This document shows, piece by piece, positions 38,005-48,582 of a stretch of 64,000 nucleotides of DNA. Under the pieces are notes generated by a model that worked only from the letters and a program-made list of their open reading frames with translations, was not told where the DNA came from and made no database searches. The position numbers were made by a program, and so were the translations under genes. Origin of the DNA: Xylophilus sp. GW821-FHT01B05 (lineage in GTDB: Bacteria; Pseudomonadota; Gammaproteobacteria; Burkholderiales; Burkholderiaceae_C); assembly GCA_038961845.1 (NCBI GenBank), contig CP152408.1, positions 3,224,001-3,288,000 on the forward strand. Direction: 5' to 3'. Numbering within the stretch: the stretch's first letter is position 1; each line of letters opens with the position of its first letter.

Positions 38005-39171
38005 TCAAAAGCGCCGAGGTGCATCCTGATTGGCTTGCCGGGCCTGGATGCTGCCGTGAAAGCCCGCGGCTTCCTTTTTTTGCAACGCCACATCGCTCTC
38101 GGTATCCGCATCCGCCCCTTTGGCCACTGCATCGATGACACCGCGCACCACGATGCCGACCAAGGCTCTTTCGTCGTCAACACTGGCCGCCAAGGCGACG
38201 ACCACATGCCACGCCGGGAACACAAAGATGCGCTGCCCCTTGAAACCACTGGCATAGAAATAGGGCGTGCCTGCAAACTTGGCATCACCGATCCACCAGT
38301 GCAGGCCATAGCTCTTGTTGGGCCCGGGCTGGGTCGCCTCTTGCACGTAACTGGCGTCGAAGATTCTCTTGCCGTTCCACTCGCCCTGCTGCACGTAGAG
38401 CTGCCCCAGCTTCAGCATGTCCATCGGCCGAACGCGCAAGCCCCAGCCACCGGGATAGCGGCCCGTGCGGTCCTTGAACATCCAGTCGTAGTTGCTCATT
38501 TGCAAAGGCTCGAACAGCGTGGCCTTGCCAAAGCTCAGCAGGTCATCGCCCGCCACGGCAGCGATGACCGCGCCCGTCATCGACACATCGGCATCCGAAT
38601 AGTTGAAGCGCGTGCCCGGCGGTGCAGCGAATGACGGCGAAAGCGCGTAAGCCAGGCGGTCATTCAAAGGGTCGTAGATGGGGTGGCAGCAAGGGTCGTG
38701 CTGGTAGTTCAAGCCCGAGCTCATCTGCATCACGTTCTTCAACGTAATCTGCCTTGCCTTGACCCAATCGCTATCGTTGATGCGGGAGGGTTGAGGCACC
38801 AGGTCTGCGATGGGTATGTCCACCGACTTGAGCTTCTCTTGGTACAGCAAGGCCCCGACCAGGGTGGAGGAGAACGACTTGGTGACCGACCACATCGAAT
38901 GGTTGTATTGGCGACTCAGCCCGTCTTTGTAGCGCTCGAGCGAGAGCTTGCAGTCGCGCAGCACCAGCAAGGCCCGCACTTCCAGTTTGGAGTCGTCCAA
39001 TGCATCGAGCATGCTGCCCAGGCGCGTGGAAGACAAGGCGACCTGGCTGGGCGGCGCGCTCGTAAAGTCTTTGCCAACCGGCGCATCGCAAGCGCCATCT
39101 GCCGCTTGCGCCGCAGAGGCAAACACCAGCAAGACCAGCGCCCAACCGGCCATAAGCATTTTGCTTTTCAT
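38005..39171 (-). CDS. Secreted serine hydrolase, beta-lactamase family
   Basis: Class C beta-lactamase-like hydrolase of 388 residues; start at 39171 (MKSKMLMAGWALVLLVFASAAQA, a Sec signal peptide). The nucleophile motif SVTKSF (SxxK) and tyrosine NYSDAD (YxN-like) are present, followed by GLHWWIGD and ASGFKGQRIFVFP. The last 40 residues are charged and low complexity. It interrupts the pccB-pccA order and is preceded by a chimeric carboxylase scar, so it is probably a late insertion. Substrate unknown. Confidence 0.85.
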   Translation of the reverse strand: MKSKMLMAGWALVLLVFASAAQAADGACDAPVGKDFTSAPPSQVALSSTRLGSMLDALDDSKLEVRALLVLRDCKLSLERYKDGLSRQYNHSMWSVTKSFSSTLVGALLYQEKLKSVDIPIADLVPQPSRINDSDWVKARQITLKNVMQMSSGLNYQHDPCCHPIYDPLNDRLAYALSPSFAAPPGTRFNYSDADVSMTGAVIAAVAGDDLLSFGKATLFEPLQMSNYDWMFKDRTGRYPGGWGLRVRPMDMLKLGQLYVQQGEWNGKRIFDASYVQEATQPGPNKSYGLHWWIGDAKFAGTPYFYASGFKGQRIFVFPAWHVVVALAASVDDERALVGIVVRGVIDAVAKGADADTESDVALQKKEAAGFHGSIQARQANQDAPRRF

Positions 39172-39178
39172 GGCGTTT

Positions 39179-39244
39179 TTACAGGGGAATGTTCCCGTGC
39201 TCGGCGATTTCGCCACGGTTGGCGATCAGGATTTTGGTGAACAT
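39179..39244 (-). pseudogene. Chimeric 21-codon scar: pccA start joined to pccB end
   Basis: From the ATG at 39244 the minus strand reads [14 protein letters not shown], the biotin-carboxylase N terminus, directly followed by EHGNIPL and a stop. That ending matches the PccB C terminus (RKHGNIPL, stop at 39608). The gene interior is missing. It is best explained by a duplicated carboxylase region that lost everything between pccA's start and pccB's end. It lies between the serine hydrolase and small membrane protein genes. It is unlikely to make a functional product. Confidence 0.8.
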
Positions 39245-39274
39245 ATTTTGTCTTCTGTGTGTGGGCTCACCGCC

Positions 39275-39559
39275 TCAGCGCTTGACCATTTCCCAATACC
39301 GGTAAGACCAGTAGATGGCGACCAGCACTAGCGGTGCGCCGATGCTGAGCCAGAAAGGGAGACCGAAACCGAAGAGCAGGATGAGTGCGCCTGCCGTGGC
39401 AATCGCCAGCGACACCGGCACCTGCCACCACTCGAAATGGGCCACGTCCGCTGCGTCCTCCTGCCAGGAACGCGCCGGCCGCTTCCTGGCTTCACGAACC
39501 TTTCGGAGCAGCACGACGTCCAGGATGAAACCCACGATACCCACGACGAAATCAAACAT
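39275..39559 (-). CDS. Small membrane protein of unknown function
   Basis: 94-residue protein with an N-terminal hydrophobic segment (MFDFVVGIVGFILDVVLL), a basic/acidic loop (RKVREARKRPARSWQED) and two further membrane segments (VPVSLAIATAGALILLFGF and PFWLSIGAPLVLVAIYW). I do not recognise the family. Located between pccB and the pccA/pccB scar on the same strand, so probably co-transcribed. Confidence 0.65.
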   Translation of the reverse strand: MFDFVVGIVGFILDVVLLRKVREARKRPARSWQEDAADVAHFEWWQVPVSLAIATAGALILLFGFGLPFWLSIGAPLVLVAIYWSYRYWEMVKR

Positions 39560-39607
39560 GTCGGCTCCGCTCGAATGGCCTGCGCTTGTCCGTGTGCCCG
39601 CGCCCGC

Positions 39608-41140
<1,533 letters not shown>

Positions 41141-41178
41141 GAGGAAGGTTCTCCGTTGTGGCGTTGCGGCGGCGCTAC

Positions 41179-42669
41179 TTAATCAATAGCACCATGCCCA
41201 GGTGCAGCCTGGGCTGCGAGTAGATTTCTTGCTGCAGTGGAGGCTGCCAGTGTGCCGGCGCGCACCTCGGCCGTGAGTTGTGGCAGCAGCTCACGCACCT
41301 GCGGGTGTTGGCGAAACGCCTGCTTCAGCCCGGCGTCTATGCGCTCCCACATCCAGGCCAGTGCCTGCTGCTGGCGCCGGTAGGCCAGCCGGCCGCTGGC
41401 CGCCTGCTGGCTGCGGAATTCGGTCACTGTGTCCCAGAACGTATCCACGCCCTGCCCCAGCAGCGCGCTCAGTTGCTGCACGCGCGGCTGCCAGGCAGCG
41501 CCCAGGCCCGCGCCCTCATGGCCGCCGTGCATGCCCAGCAAGCGCAATGAGGAGGTGATCTGCGCCTGCGCGCGCATTGCGGCATTGGCGTCGATGTCGG
41601 CCTTGTTGATGACGACCAGATCGGCGATCTCCATCACGCCCTTCTTGATCGCCTGCAGGTCGTCGCCGGCATTGGGCAGTTGCATCAGCACGAACATGTC
41701 GGTCATGCCAGCCACCGCGATCTCGCTCTGGCCCACGCCCACGGTCTCGACGATCACCACGTCATAGCCCGCCGCTTCGCAGACCAGCATGGCCTCGCGC
41801 GTTTTCTCGGCCACGCCGCCCAGCGTGCCGGACGATGGGCTGGGCCGGATGTAGGCCTGCTCGTGCACCGACAGCCGCTCCATGCGCGTCTTGTCGCCCA
41901 GGATGGAGCCGCCCGAAACGGTGGAAGACGGATCGATGGTGAGCACCGCCACGCGGTGGCCCAGCGCGATCAGGTGCAGGCCCAGCGCCTCGATGAAGGT
42001 CGATTTGCCCACGCCCGGTACACCGCTGATGCCGAGGCGAAAGGCCCGGCCGGTATGCGGCAGCAGTGCGGTCAGCAGCTCGTCGGCCTGCGCACGGTGG
42101 TCGACGCGGGTGGATTCGAGCAGGGTGATGGCTTTGGCGATGGCGCGGCGTTGGGGGAGCGTGGGGGCGTGGAGGATGCCTTCGACAAGCTCAGGCCGAA
42201 CGGTGGGGGTAGATGGTGGGGGTGTGGGGCCTTCGACGGGCTCAGGCCGAACGGGGAGTCGGGTTGATGGTGAATGTGCTGGGCCTTCGATGGGCTCAGG
42301 CCGAACGGGGGTGGGCTGACTGAACAAAGCCTGCTCCTCCCCCAACCGTTCGGGCTGAGCTTGTCGAAGCCGGGTAGCCCCGTCTACAACCTTCCCGGAA
42401 CGCGCCAGTTGCTGAACAGCATCCCAATCCCCCCGCACCAACGCCTCCTTCTTCGCCCGCGACCATCCCTTGATCTGCTGCTCAAACGCAATCGCGCCCT
42501 CGCGCGTTTCGAACTCGCCCTGCCACAGCAGTTCGACCGGCTTGCGCATGGCGATGTAGCCGGTATCGCTTACCGCGTGCTGCTGCATGCGTGCGTCAAT
42601 GTCATCGGTATGGCCCGCGTAGTACGAGCCATCCGCGCAGCGCAACAAGTAGACGTAGAAGGGTTTCAT
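41179..42669 (-). CDS. GIY-YIG domain fused to MeaB-type methylmalonyl-CoA mutase GTPase
   Basis: Single 496-codon frame starting at 42669 ([21 protein letters not shown]). Residues 1-90 form a GIY-YIG nuclease-like domain (YVYLLRC, YYAGHT). Residues about 95-165 are a linker with [16 protein letters not shown] and VRPELVEG, each encoded by a dispersed DNA repeat. Residues 170-496 are MeaB/ArgK, the G3E GTPase protecting methylmalonyl-CoA mutase: Walker [28 protein letters not shown] and [17 protein letters not shown]. No ATG or GTG lies in the linker, so a separate MeaB start is not apparent. The last ~13 residues may derive from another repeat. Confidence 0.85.
   Translation of the reverse strand: MKPFYVYLLRCADGSYYAGHTDDIDARMQQHAVSDTGYIAMRKPVELLWQGEFETREGAIAFEQQIKGWSRAKKEALVRGDWDAVQQLARSGKVVDGATRLRQAQPERLGEEQALFSQPTPVRPEPIEGPAHSPSTRLPVRPEPVEGPTPPPSTPTVRPELVEGILHAPTLPQRRAIAKAITLLESTRVDHRAQADELLTALLPHTGRAFRLGISGVPGVGKSTFIEALGLHLIALGHRVAVLTIDPSSTVSGGSILGDKTRMERLSVHEQAYIRPSPSSGTLGGVAEKTREAMLVCEAAGYDVVIVETVGVGQSEIAVAGMTDMFVLMQLPNAGDDLQAIKKGVMEIADLVVINKADIDANAAMRAQAQITSSLRLLGMHGGHEGAGLGAAWQPRVQQLSALLGQGVDTFWDTVTEFRSQQAASGRLAYRRQQQALAWMWERIDAGLKQAFRQHPQVRELLPQLTAEVRAGTLAASTAARNLLAAQAAPGHGAID
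41181..41230 (+). repeat. Possible degenerate palindromic repeat, copy G, at the meaB 3' end
   Basis: AATCAATAGCACCATGCCCAGG, a GCCTGGGCT arm and a T-rich end resemble copy E (TAGCTAATAGCCCAGGC ... GCCTGGGCT..CAGG). It would supply the last residues of the MeaB fusion (about [12 protein letters not shown]) and its stop codon. The match is looser than for the other copies. Confidence 0.4.
42179..42370. repeat. Four copies of the [16 protein letters not shown] dispersed repeat
   Basis: Copies of about 25 bp, CCTTCGACAAGCTCAGGCCG plus AACGG, lie at 42179-42203, 42230-42255 and 42284-42308; an inverted copy lies at 42346-42370. Further copies are at 42687-42711 and 49930-49999. In the gene's reading frame the direct copies encode [12 protein letters not shown] octapeptides and the inverted copy encodes LRQAQPERL. 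Confidence 0.85.
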
Positions 42670-42686
42670 GAACAGATGACAACGCG

Positions 42687-42711
42687 GCTTCGACAGGCTC
42701 CGCCCGAACGG
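42687..42711 (+). repeat. [12 protein letters not shown] dispersed repeat, isolated copy
   Basis: GGCTTCGACAGGCTCCGCCC followed by GAACGG, in the 52-bp gap between the mutase stop and the GIY-YIG::MeaB start. It is the same repeat family as the linker copies, so the whole 42.2-42.7 kb stretch appears to have been a repeat insertion site. Confidence 0.8.
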
Positions 42712-42721
42712 CAAAAGGCTA

Positions 42722-44899
42722 TCAGACCGCCACGGCCTTGCGGATCTGCTCCAGCACATCCTTTGCACTGGCCGGGATCGGCGTGCCCGGCCCGTAGATG
42801 CCCTTGACGCCGGCCTCATACAAGAAGTCGTAGTCCTGCCGCGGGATCACGCCGCCGACAAACACGATGATGTCGTCCGCGCCCTGCGCCTTGAGCGATT
42901 CGATGATGGCTGGCACCAGCGTCTTGTGGCCGGCCGCCAGCGTGCTGACGCCCACCGCGTGCACATCGTTCTCGATGGCCTGGCGCGCGCATTCTTCGGC
43001 GGTCTGGAACAGCGGGCCCATGTCCACGTCAAAGCCCAGGTCGGCGAAGGCGGTGGCCACCACCTTGGCGCCGCGGTCGTGGCCGTCCTGGCCGAGCTTG
43101 GCGATCATCACGCGCGGGCGGCGGCCTTCGGCCTCGGCGAAGGCGTTGATCTCTTCCTTGAGTTTGTCCCAGCCTTCGGCCGAGTCGTAGGCGGCGGCGT
43201 AGACGCCGGTGACCTTCTGCGTGTCGGCGCGGTGGCGGCCAAAGACCTTTTCCAGCGCGTCAGACACCTCGCCCACCGTGGCGCGCAGGCGCACGGCCTC
43301 TATGCACAAGGCCAGCAGGTTGCCCTGGCCGGACTCGGCCGCCGCCGTGAGCGCATCCAGCGCGGCCTGCACCTTGGTGCTGTCGCGCTTGTCGCGTATG
43401 GCCTTGAGCCGCGCGATCTGGCCGTCGCGCACCTTCACGTTGTCGATGGACAGGCTGTCGATGGCGTCTTCGGTCTTGAGCTTGTATTTGTTGACGCCCA
43501 CGATCACGTCCTTGCCCGAGTCGATGCGCGCCTGCTTCTCGGCTGCGGCGGCCTCGATCTTGAGCTTGGCCCAGCCGCTGTCGACCGCCTTGGTCATGCC
43601 GCCCATGGCCTCGACCTCTTCGATGATGGTCCAGGCGGCGTCGGCCATGTCCTGGGTGAGCTTTTCCATCATGTAGCTGCCGGCCCAGGGGTCGATCACG
43701 CTGGTGATGTGGGTCTCTTCCTGGATGATGAGCTGGGTATTGCGGGCAATGCGCGCGCTGAACTCGGTCGGCAGCGCAATGGCTTCGTCCAGCGCATTGG
43801 TGTGCAGGCTCTGCGTGCCGCCAAACACCGCGGCCATGGCCTCGATGGTGGTGCGCACCACGTTGTTGTACGGGTCTTGCTCGGTCAGGCTCCAGCCGCT
43901 GGTCTGGCAGTGCGTGCGCAGCATCAGGCTTTTGGGGTTCTTGGGGTTGAACTCTTTCATGATGCGGCACCACAGCAGGCGCGCGGCGCGCATCTTGGCC
44001 ACTTCCAGGTAGAAGTTCATGCCGATGGCCCAGAAGAAGCTCAGGCGCCCGGCAAAGCCATCCACATCCAGGCCCTTGGCCAGCGCGGTCTTCACGTATT
44101 CCTTGCCATCGGCCAGGGTGAAGGCCAGCTCCAGCGCCTGGTTGGCGCCGGCCTCTTGCATGTGGTAGCCGCTGATGCTGATCGAGTTGAACTTGGGCAT
44201 GCGCTGCGCCGTGTACTCGATGATGTCGCCGATGATGCGGATGCTGGGCTCGGGCGGGTAGATGTAGGTGTTGCGGACCATGAACTCCTTCAGGATGTCG
44301 TTCTGGATGGTTCCGCTCAGTTGGTCTTGCGCCACGCCCTGCTCTTCTGCCGCCACCACGTAGCCCGCCAGCACCGGCAGCACGGCGCCGTTCATGGTCA
44401 TGGACACGCTGACCTTGTCCAGCGGGATCTGGTCAAACAGGATCTTCATGTCCTCCACGCTGTCGATCGCCACGCCGGCCTTGCCGACGTCACCGGTCAC
44501 GCGCGGGTGGTCGCTGTCGTAGCCGCGGTGGGTGGCCAGGTCAAACGCCACCGACACGCCCTGCCCGCCCGCGGCCAGGGCCTTGCGGTAGAAGGCGTTG
44601 GATTCTTCTGCGGTCGAGAAGCCCGCGTACTGGCGGATGGTCCAGGGCCGCACCGCGTACATGGTGGCCTGCGGGCCGCGCAGAAAGGGCTCGAAGCCCG
44701 GCAGCGTGTCGGCGTAGGGCAAATCCTTTACGTCGGCCGCCGTGTACAGCGGCTTGACGGTGATGCCGTCGGGCGTGACCCAGTTCAGCGCCGCCACGTC
44801 GCCGCCAGGGGCGGATTTGGCCGCAGCCTTCTGCCAGGCCTCAAGGCTGGCGCGGGCAAATTCCGGCTTGGAGGAAGGGGCGGTGTTGTCCTGGCTCAT
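42722..44899 (-). CDS. scpA: Methylmalonyl-CoA mutase
   Basis: Adenosylcobalamin enzyme that converts (R)-methylmalonyl-CoA to succinyl-CoA. A single 725-residue chain with the substrate-binding barrel ([70 protein letters not shown]) and a C-terminal cobalamin domain with [22 protein letters not shown], whose DxHxxG His binds cobalt. First gene of the propionyl-CoA operon; the GIY-YIG::MeaB gene follows after 52 bp. No cobalamin riboswitch was recognised. Confidence 0.97.
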   Translation of the reverse strand: MSQDNTAPSSKPEFARASLEAWQKAAAKSAPGGDVAALNWVTPDGITVKPLYTAADVKDLPYADTLPGFEPFLRGPQATMYAVRPWTIRQYAGFSTAEESNAFYRKALAAGGQGVSVAFDLATHRGYDSDHPRVTGDVGKAGVAIDSVEDMKILFDQIPLDKVSVSMTMNGAVLPVLAGYVVAAEEQGVAQDQLSGTIQNDILKEFMVRNTYIYPPEPSIRIIGDIIEYTAQRMPKFNSISISGYHMQEAGANQALELAFTLADGKEYVKTALAKGLDVDGFAGRLSFFWAIGMNFYLEVAKMRAARLLWCRIMKEFNPKNPKSLMLRTHCQTSGWSLTEQDPYNNVVRTTIEAMAAVFGGTQSLHTNALDEAIALPTEFSARIARNTQLIIQEETHITSVIDPWAGSYMMEKLTQDMADAAWTIIEEVEAMGGMTKAVDSGWAKLKIEAAAAEKQARIDSGKDVIVGVNKYKLKTEDAIDSLSIDNVKVRDGQIARLKAIRDKRDSTKVQAALDALTAAAESGQGNLLALCIEAVRLRATVGEVSDALEKVFGRHRADTQKVTGVYAAAYDSAEGWDKLKEEINAFAEAEGRRPRVMIAKLGQDGHDRGAKVVATAFADLGFDVDMGPLFQTAEECARQAIENDVHAVGVSTLAAGHKTLVPAIIESLKAQGADDIIVFVGGVIPRQDYDFLYEAGVKGIYGPGTPIPASAKDVLEQIRKAVAV

Positions 44900-44962
44900 G
44901 GCGCTTTTCAGTCTGCTGGCTCGTGATTGACATGCGCCAGTCGGTCCGGTTGGCGCGCCCTA

Positions 44963-45233
44963 AGAGCCTGTTTGCGATCTCTATGGGGTCGCGCAAGAGT
45001 CTTTGCGGGATGGGATGCAAGGCGCGGTGCGCAGCCAATAGCTCGGCTATTGGCAAGCGCCGCAACGCAGCAGACCGCCCGCAAAGACTCTTGCCCGAAG
45101 GGTTGGAGTGAAATCGGGCGATTGAGCGCCCCATCTGCTTGCATGGGCATGAGCCCATGCGGCGCAGACTGGGCCACTCACTCATCCCGATTGCACTCCA
45201 ACGCGATCCCCATACAGATCGCAAACAGGCTCT
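44963..45233. mobile_element. MITE-like palindromic element in the mutase/GntR divergent region
   Basis: A 271-bp segment with near-perfect inverted ends of about 31 bp (AGAGCCTGTTTGCGATCTCT at the left). It contains three nested palindromes: 44993-45009 with 45078-45094 around the hairpin GCCAATAG/CTATTGGC; 45103-45118 with 45186-45201 around GCATGGGC/GCCCATGC (45141-45160). It has no coding capacity. CTA flanks both ends and might be a target duplication. It accounts for most of the 409-bp gap. Confidence 0.75.
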
Positions 45234-45308
45234 AGCATTCATCTCGGCGGGCAGTGTAGCCCATCCGTAATTATTGATTCTGAATTTTTAACGCCTAGAA
45301 TCCGGCCC

Positions 45309-45944
45309 ATGTCTGCCCTGTCCCTTGCGCCCCGCCCGCTCTACGAAGAAGTTGCCGAACTGCTGCGGCAGCGCATCTTCCAGCGCGAGCTGGCGCCGGG
45401 CAGCTGGATCGACGAGATGAAGCTGGCCGAGGAATACGGCATCAGCCGCACCCCTCTGCGCGAGGCGCTGAAGGTGCTGGCGGCAGAAGGCCTGGTGACC
45501 ATGAAGGTGCGGCGCGGCGCCTATGTCACCGAGGTGTCGGACAAGGACCTGGCCGACGTCTACCACCTGCTGGGCCTGCTGGAGAGCGACGCCGCCGGCG
45601 TGGTTGCCGCCCGCGCCACGCCCGAGCAGGTGCGCGCGCTGCAAGCCCTGCACGACGAGCTGGAGGCCGCCATAGCAGACCGCGAGCAGTTCTTTGCCTT
45701 GAACGAGCGCTTCCACATGCAATTGCTGGCCTTTGCCGACAACCGCTGGCGCGACCAGATGGTGGCCGACCTGCGCAAGGTGATGAAGCTCAACCGCCAT
45801 AACTCGCTGCTGAAGTCCGGCCGCCTGCAGGAGTCGCTGCAAGAGCACCGCGCCCTGATGGCCGCGATTGCCGCAGGCGATGCGGGTGCCGCCACGCAGC
45901 GCATGCAGCAGCACTTTTTGAACGGGCTGGAAGCTGCGGCCTGA
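45309..45944 (+). CDS. FadR/FCD-type GntR transcriptional regulator
   Basis: GntR regulator of 211 residues. The winged helix (LYEEVAELLRQRIFQRELAPGSWIDEMKLAEEYGISRTPLREALKVLAAEGLV) precedes an all-helical FCD effector domain (LADVYHLLGLLESDAAGVVAARA ... RFHMQLLAFADNRW). Divergent from the methylmalonyl-CoA mutase operon with the palindromic element between, so a plausible propionate-pathway regulator. Confidence 0.9.
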   Translation: MSALSLAPRPLYEEVAELLRQRIFQRELAPGSWIDEMKLAEEYGISRTPLREALKVLAAEGLVTMKVRRGAYVTEVSDKDLADVYHLLGLLESDAAGVVAARATPEQVRALQALHDELEAAIADREQFFALNERFHMQLLAFADNRWRDQMVADLRKVMKLNRHNSLLKSGRLQESLQEHRALMAAIAAGDAGAATQRMQQHFLNGLEAAA

Positions 45945-45950
45945 TTGTTC

Positions 45951-46016
45951 GCTACGTTATTCATAGCTAATAGCCCAGGCCCCGCCTGGGCTTCAGGCAC
46001 TTTTCCTCAAAATTCC
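45951..46016 (+). repeat. Dispersed palindromic repeat, copy E
   Basis: TTCATAGCTAATAGCCCAGG, CCC, GCCTGGGCTTCAGGCACTTT. The stem GCCCAGGC/GCCTGGGC (45973-45980 and 45984-45991) is perfect and is followed by a T-rich run. It sits exactly between the convergent GntR and MlrC-like genes and could terminate both. Confidence 0.85.
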
Positions 46017-46017
46017 C

Positions 46018-47472
46018 TCAACCTGCGATTACATCAAGCGGCCACTTGGGGCGCCGCAGCTTGCGATACGGCAGGGTGCTGATATCCAGCGTCACGACGC
46101 CGGGCGCGCCGGCATAGATCACGTGCTGCGCCAGCCTGGAGTACGAGGCATAGAAGTGCTGCGATGACTTCACCACGACCATCTTCTTGTGTGCCAGCTC
46201 GCAGCCCAACTGCGTGAACAGGTCGGTGCCCATGGCCTGGTTGCGCAGCGTGATCAGCACGATCTCGATGCCGTGGGCCTCGACCAGCGCGCAATCGCCC
46301 ATGGGCGTGGGCGTGCCAGACAGGCCGCTCATCACCAGGCCGTGCTTCAGCGCCTTTACCGTGCATTCCAGGTCAAGCGGATCGCCCGAGAGCGGGCTGA
46401 TCTTGCCGCCGATGCGCATGGGCAGCCTGGCGCCCACGCCGGCATCGAAGGCGATGCGCACCGCAACCGGGTCCCACATCGGGCCCAGGGCTGCGTTGCC
46501 AATGCCGCGCTCGATCATGCGGCGCAGGATGAAGGTAGCGTCACCCGCCGCACCGCCGCCCGGGTTGTCGGCGCCATCGGCCAGCACCACCAGGCCGCCG
46601 TCGAAGGCCAGTGCCTGATCCAGCGCGGCGTCGATGCCGGGGTAATGGACCGTGAGGCCATCGCGCATGGCGATCAGCTCGTCGGCCAACTGGCGCGCCA
46701 GCGCATCGGCCTGCGCCTGATCACCATCGGTGTAGACCAGCAGCTTGGTGCCCATCTCGGGCACATCGCCCCATGAGAAGCCGTGCGCAATCGAGATCGA
46801 CAGCACGCCGCTCTGGCCTTCAAGCGACTGGATACGGTCCACAAAGCCGCGCGCCGGTTCGCGCGAGGTGTGGACGGTGACGATCATCTCGCAATCGACC
46901 ATGGCAGACACCGGCTTGACCCGGCCTTCGACCATGGCGGCGCACAGGTCGACCAGTTCAAGGCCGCGCTCCAGCACATCGGTGTGCGGGTACTCCTTGA
47001 AGGCAATCATCAAGTCGGCATGGGCCACCATGGCCGGCGTCAGGTGGCAGTGCGGATCAAGCTCCACGCCCACCACCACGCCCGGGCCGACGATCTTGCG
47101 CACGCGCGCCAGCAGGTCGCCTTCGCAGTCGTCATAGCCGTCGGCCACCATCGCGCCGTGCAGGCCGAGCAGCACCATATCCACGGGCAGCACCGCGCGC
47201 AGGTCGGCCAGCAGCTCTTCGCGCAGCGTCTCGTAGGCATGGCGCGTGGTCGTGCCGCCGGGCTGCGCGCCGGCCACCAGGCCCTCGCACAATTGCCAGC
47301 CGCGCTCGGCACCGCGCAGGCGCGCGGCCCACAGCGGGCCGGCATAGAGGCTCATCTGGTCGGGATGCTGGCCCGCCGGGTAGTAGCCAAAGTCCTTGAA
47401 AGAAGCCAGGCCCGTTGGCATCGGCGCGAAGGTGTTGGTTTCTACCGCGAGGGTGGCGCTGAAGACTCTCAT
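46018..47472 (-). CDS. M81-family metallopeptidase (MlrC-like)
   Basis: 484-residue protein of the microcystinase C family, which in sphingomonads cleaves the products of microcystin linearisation. It starts MRVFSATLAVETNTFAPMP and has the likely zinc site Asp139, His141 and His163 in VGVELDPHCHLTPAM and FKEYPHTD; VLADGADNPGGGAAGDATFILR is the conserved second-half motif. No signal peptide, so cytoplasmic. It is the last gene of the TonB/ECF locus, four bases after tonB, and is closely related to the N-terminal part of the fusion gene at 50023. Confidence 0.9.
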   Translation of the reverse strand: MRVFSATLAVETNTFAPMPTGLASFKDFGYYPAGQHPDQMSLYAGPLWAARLRGAERGWQLCEGLVAGAQPGGTTTRHAYETLREELLADLRAVLPVDMVLLGLHGAMVADGYDDCEGDLLARVRKIVGPGVVVGVELDPHCHLTPAMVAHADLMIAFKEYPHTDVLERGLELVDLCAAMVEGRVKPVSAMVDCEMIVTVHTSREPARGFVDRIQSLEGQSGVLSISIAHGFSWGDVPEMGTKLLVYTDGDQAQADALARQLADELIAMRDGLTVHYPGIDAALDQALAFDGGLVVLADGADNPGGGAAGDATFILRRMIERGIGNAALGPMWDPVAVRIAFDAGVGARLPMRIGGKISPLSGDPLDLECTVKALKHGLVMSGLSGTPTPMGDCALVEAHGIEIVLITLRNQAMGTDLFTQLGCELAHKKMVVVKSSQHFYASYSRLAQHVIYAGAPGVVTLDISTLPYRKLRRPKWPLDVIAG

Positions 47473-47476
47473 GTGG

Positions 47477-48139
47477 CTAGTCGAACTTGAAGATGAATTC
47501 CTGCGTGGCCAGGATCTCGGCGTCGCCCGTGGTCTGGCATTCGTAGCGCATCATCGCCGCGCGCACCGCCGCGTGGTAGACGCGCGGCCCCGACACAAAG
47601 CGCACATCGGTCACATGGTTGCCCTTGATGCGCACCTCGGCCACGACGACACCGCTGATGCCTTCGTTCAGTGCCTTGCGCGGCATCTCGGGCCTGACCT
47701 GCTTCGGGCAGGCCACCGCGATGTCGGTGGAGGCCGATCGCTGCGGCGCTGGTGGCGCGGGTGGTGCGGGCGGCGCCGGTGGTGCAGCAGGCGGCGGCGC
47801 CACGGGCTCGACGCTTTGCACGGCAGTAATGGCGGGTGCCGTGCTCACGGGTGGTGTCACCGCCGGCGGCGGCACATAGGCCGGTCGCGGTGGTGGCGGG
47901 GCCTTTGGCACCTCTTGCCGGACGATCTTCTTGGGCGGCAGCGGTGGGGGTGGCGGCGGCGGAGGCAGCTTGACCTCGGTGATGATGGTGGCGTCCATAG
48001 GCTTCTTGATCAGCTCTATCGTCTGGCGCGCCAGACCGGACACCAGCGCGTATCCAAGCAAGAGGTGAAACAACACCATCAGGCCGATGCCGACCGGACC
48101 GAAGCGGGTTTTGGGATCGAAGTCTTTGGATCGGCTCAT
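47477..48139 (-). CDS. tonB: TonB-like energy transducer
   Basis: 220-residue TonB protein: a single N-terminal membrane anchor (PVGIGLMVLFHLLLGYALVSGLA), a proline-rich periplasm-spanning segment (PPPPPPPPLPP, then APPAPPAPPAPPAP) and a C-terminal TonB domain (RPEMPRKALNEGISGVVVAEVRIKG ... AAVRAAMMRYEC). The start overlaps the exbD stop (ATGA). Transmits proton-motive-force energy to the locus-encoded receptor. Confidence 0.93.
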   Translation of the reverse strand: MSRSKDFDPKTRFGPVGIGLMVLFHLLLGYALVSGLARQTIELIKKPMDATIITEVKLPPPPPPPPLPPKKIVRQEVPKAPPPPRPAYVPPPAVTPPVSTAPAITAVQSVEPVAPPPAAPPAPPAPPAPPAPQRSASTDIAVACPKQVRPEMPRKALNEGISGVVVAEVRIKGNHVTDVRFVSGPRVYHAAVRAAMMRYECQTTGDAEILATQEFIFKFD

Positions 48140-48570
48140 GGAATGAATTGCTCCGAACCGACGATGCCCAGCTTGGTCAGGCCCACGCGTTGCGCCGCGG
48201 CCATCACGCCGGCCACGACCTTGTATTGGGCGTGCTTGTCGGGGCGCAGATGCACCTCGGGCTGCACGGCTTGCGCCGCGACCTGCTCGAAGCGCCGCTC
48301 GACCTCCGGCAGATCGGCGATGGCGTCGCCGTTCCACAGAATGGTGCTGCGCCCATCGACGTCGATGCGCAACACCTCGGGCTTGATGTCGCTCGGCGGC
48401 GGGTTGCCGTTGGGCATGTTCAGGTTGACCGCGTGCAACTGGATCGGAATGGTGATGATCAGCATGATCAGCAGCACCAGCATCACGTCGATCAACGGCG
48501 TGGTGTTGATGTCCATCATGGGCTCATCGGAAGGCGTGCCGCTGCGGCGCCCTTGCTTTTGTTTTCGCAT
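48136..48570 (-). CDS. exbD: ExbD-family proton channel subunit (second copy)
   Basis: 144-residue ExbD with one membrane helix near the N terminus and the conserved aspartate in INTTPLIDVMLVLLIMLIIT; the rest is periplasmic (AQAVQPEVHLRPDKHAQYKVVAGVMAAAQRVGL). Lies 12 bp after the first exbD and overlaps tonB. Two ExbD paralogues in one locus may form a heteromeric channel. Confidence 0.93.
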   Translation of the reverse strand: MRKQKQGRRSGTPSDEPMMDINTTPLIDVMLVLLIMLIITIPIQLHAVNLNMPNGNPPPSDIKPEVLRIDVDGRSTILWNGDAIADLPEVERRFEQVAAQAVQPEVHLRPDKHAQYKVVAGVMAAAQRVGLTKLGIVGSEQFIP

Positions 48571-48582
48571 GGCTGTGTCTTC

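Noticed and set aside
35914..38634. Very long open frame on the plus strand opposite pccA and the serine hydrolase gene
   Set aside because: High-GC codon bias produces long antisense frames; the translation is compositionally odd (His/Gln/Arg-rich) and the minus-strand genes are clear family members. The same applies to long antisense frames opposite iscS, the mutase and the acyl-CoA dehydrogenases.
42179..42308. Three near-identical 25-bp direct repeats with 26-28 bp spacers that resemble a short CRISPR array
   Set aside because: They are copies of a dispersed repeat that also occurs singly and inverted (42346, 42687, 49930), they lie in an open reading frame, and no cas genes are present.
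44900..45308. Cobalamin riboswitch in front of the B12-dependent mutase
   Set aside because: The region is explained by the nested inverted repeats of the MITE-like element, and no B12-box pattern was recognised.
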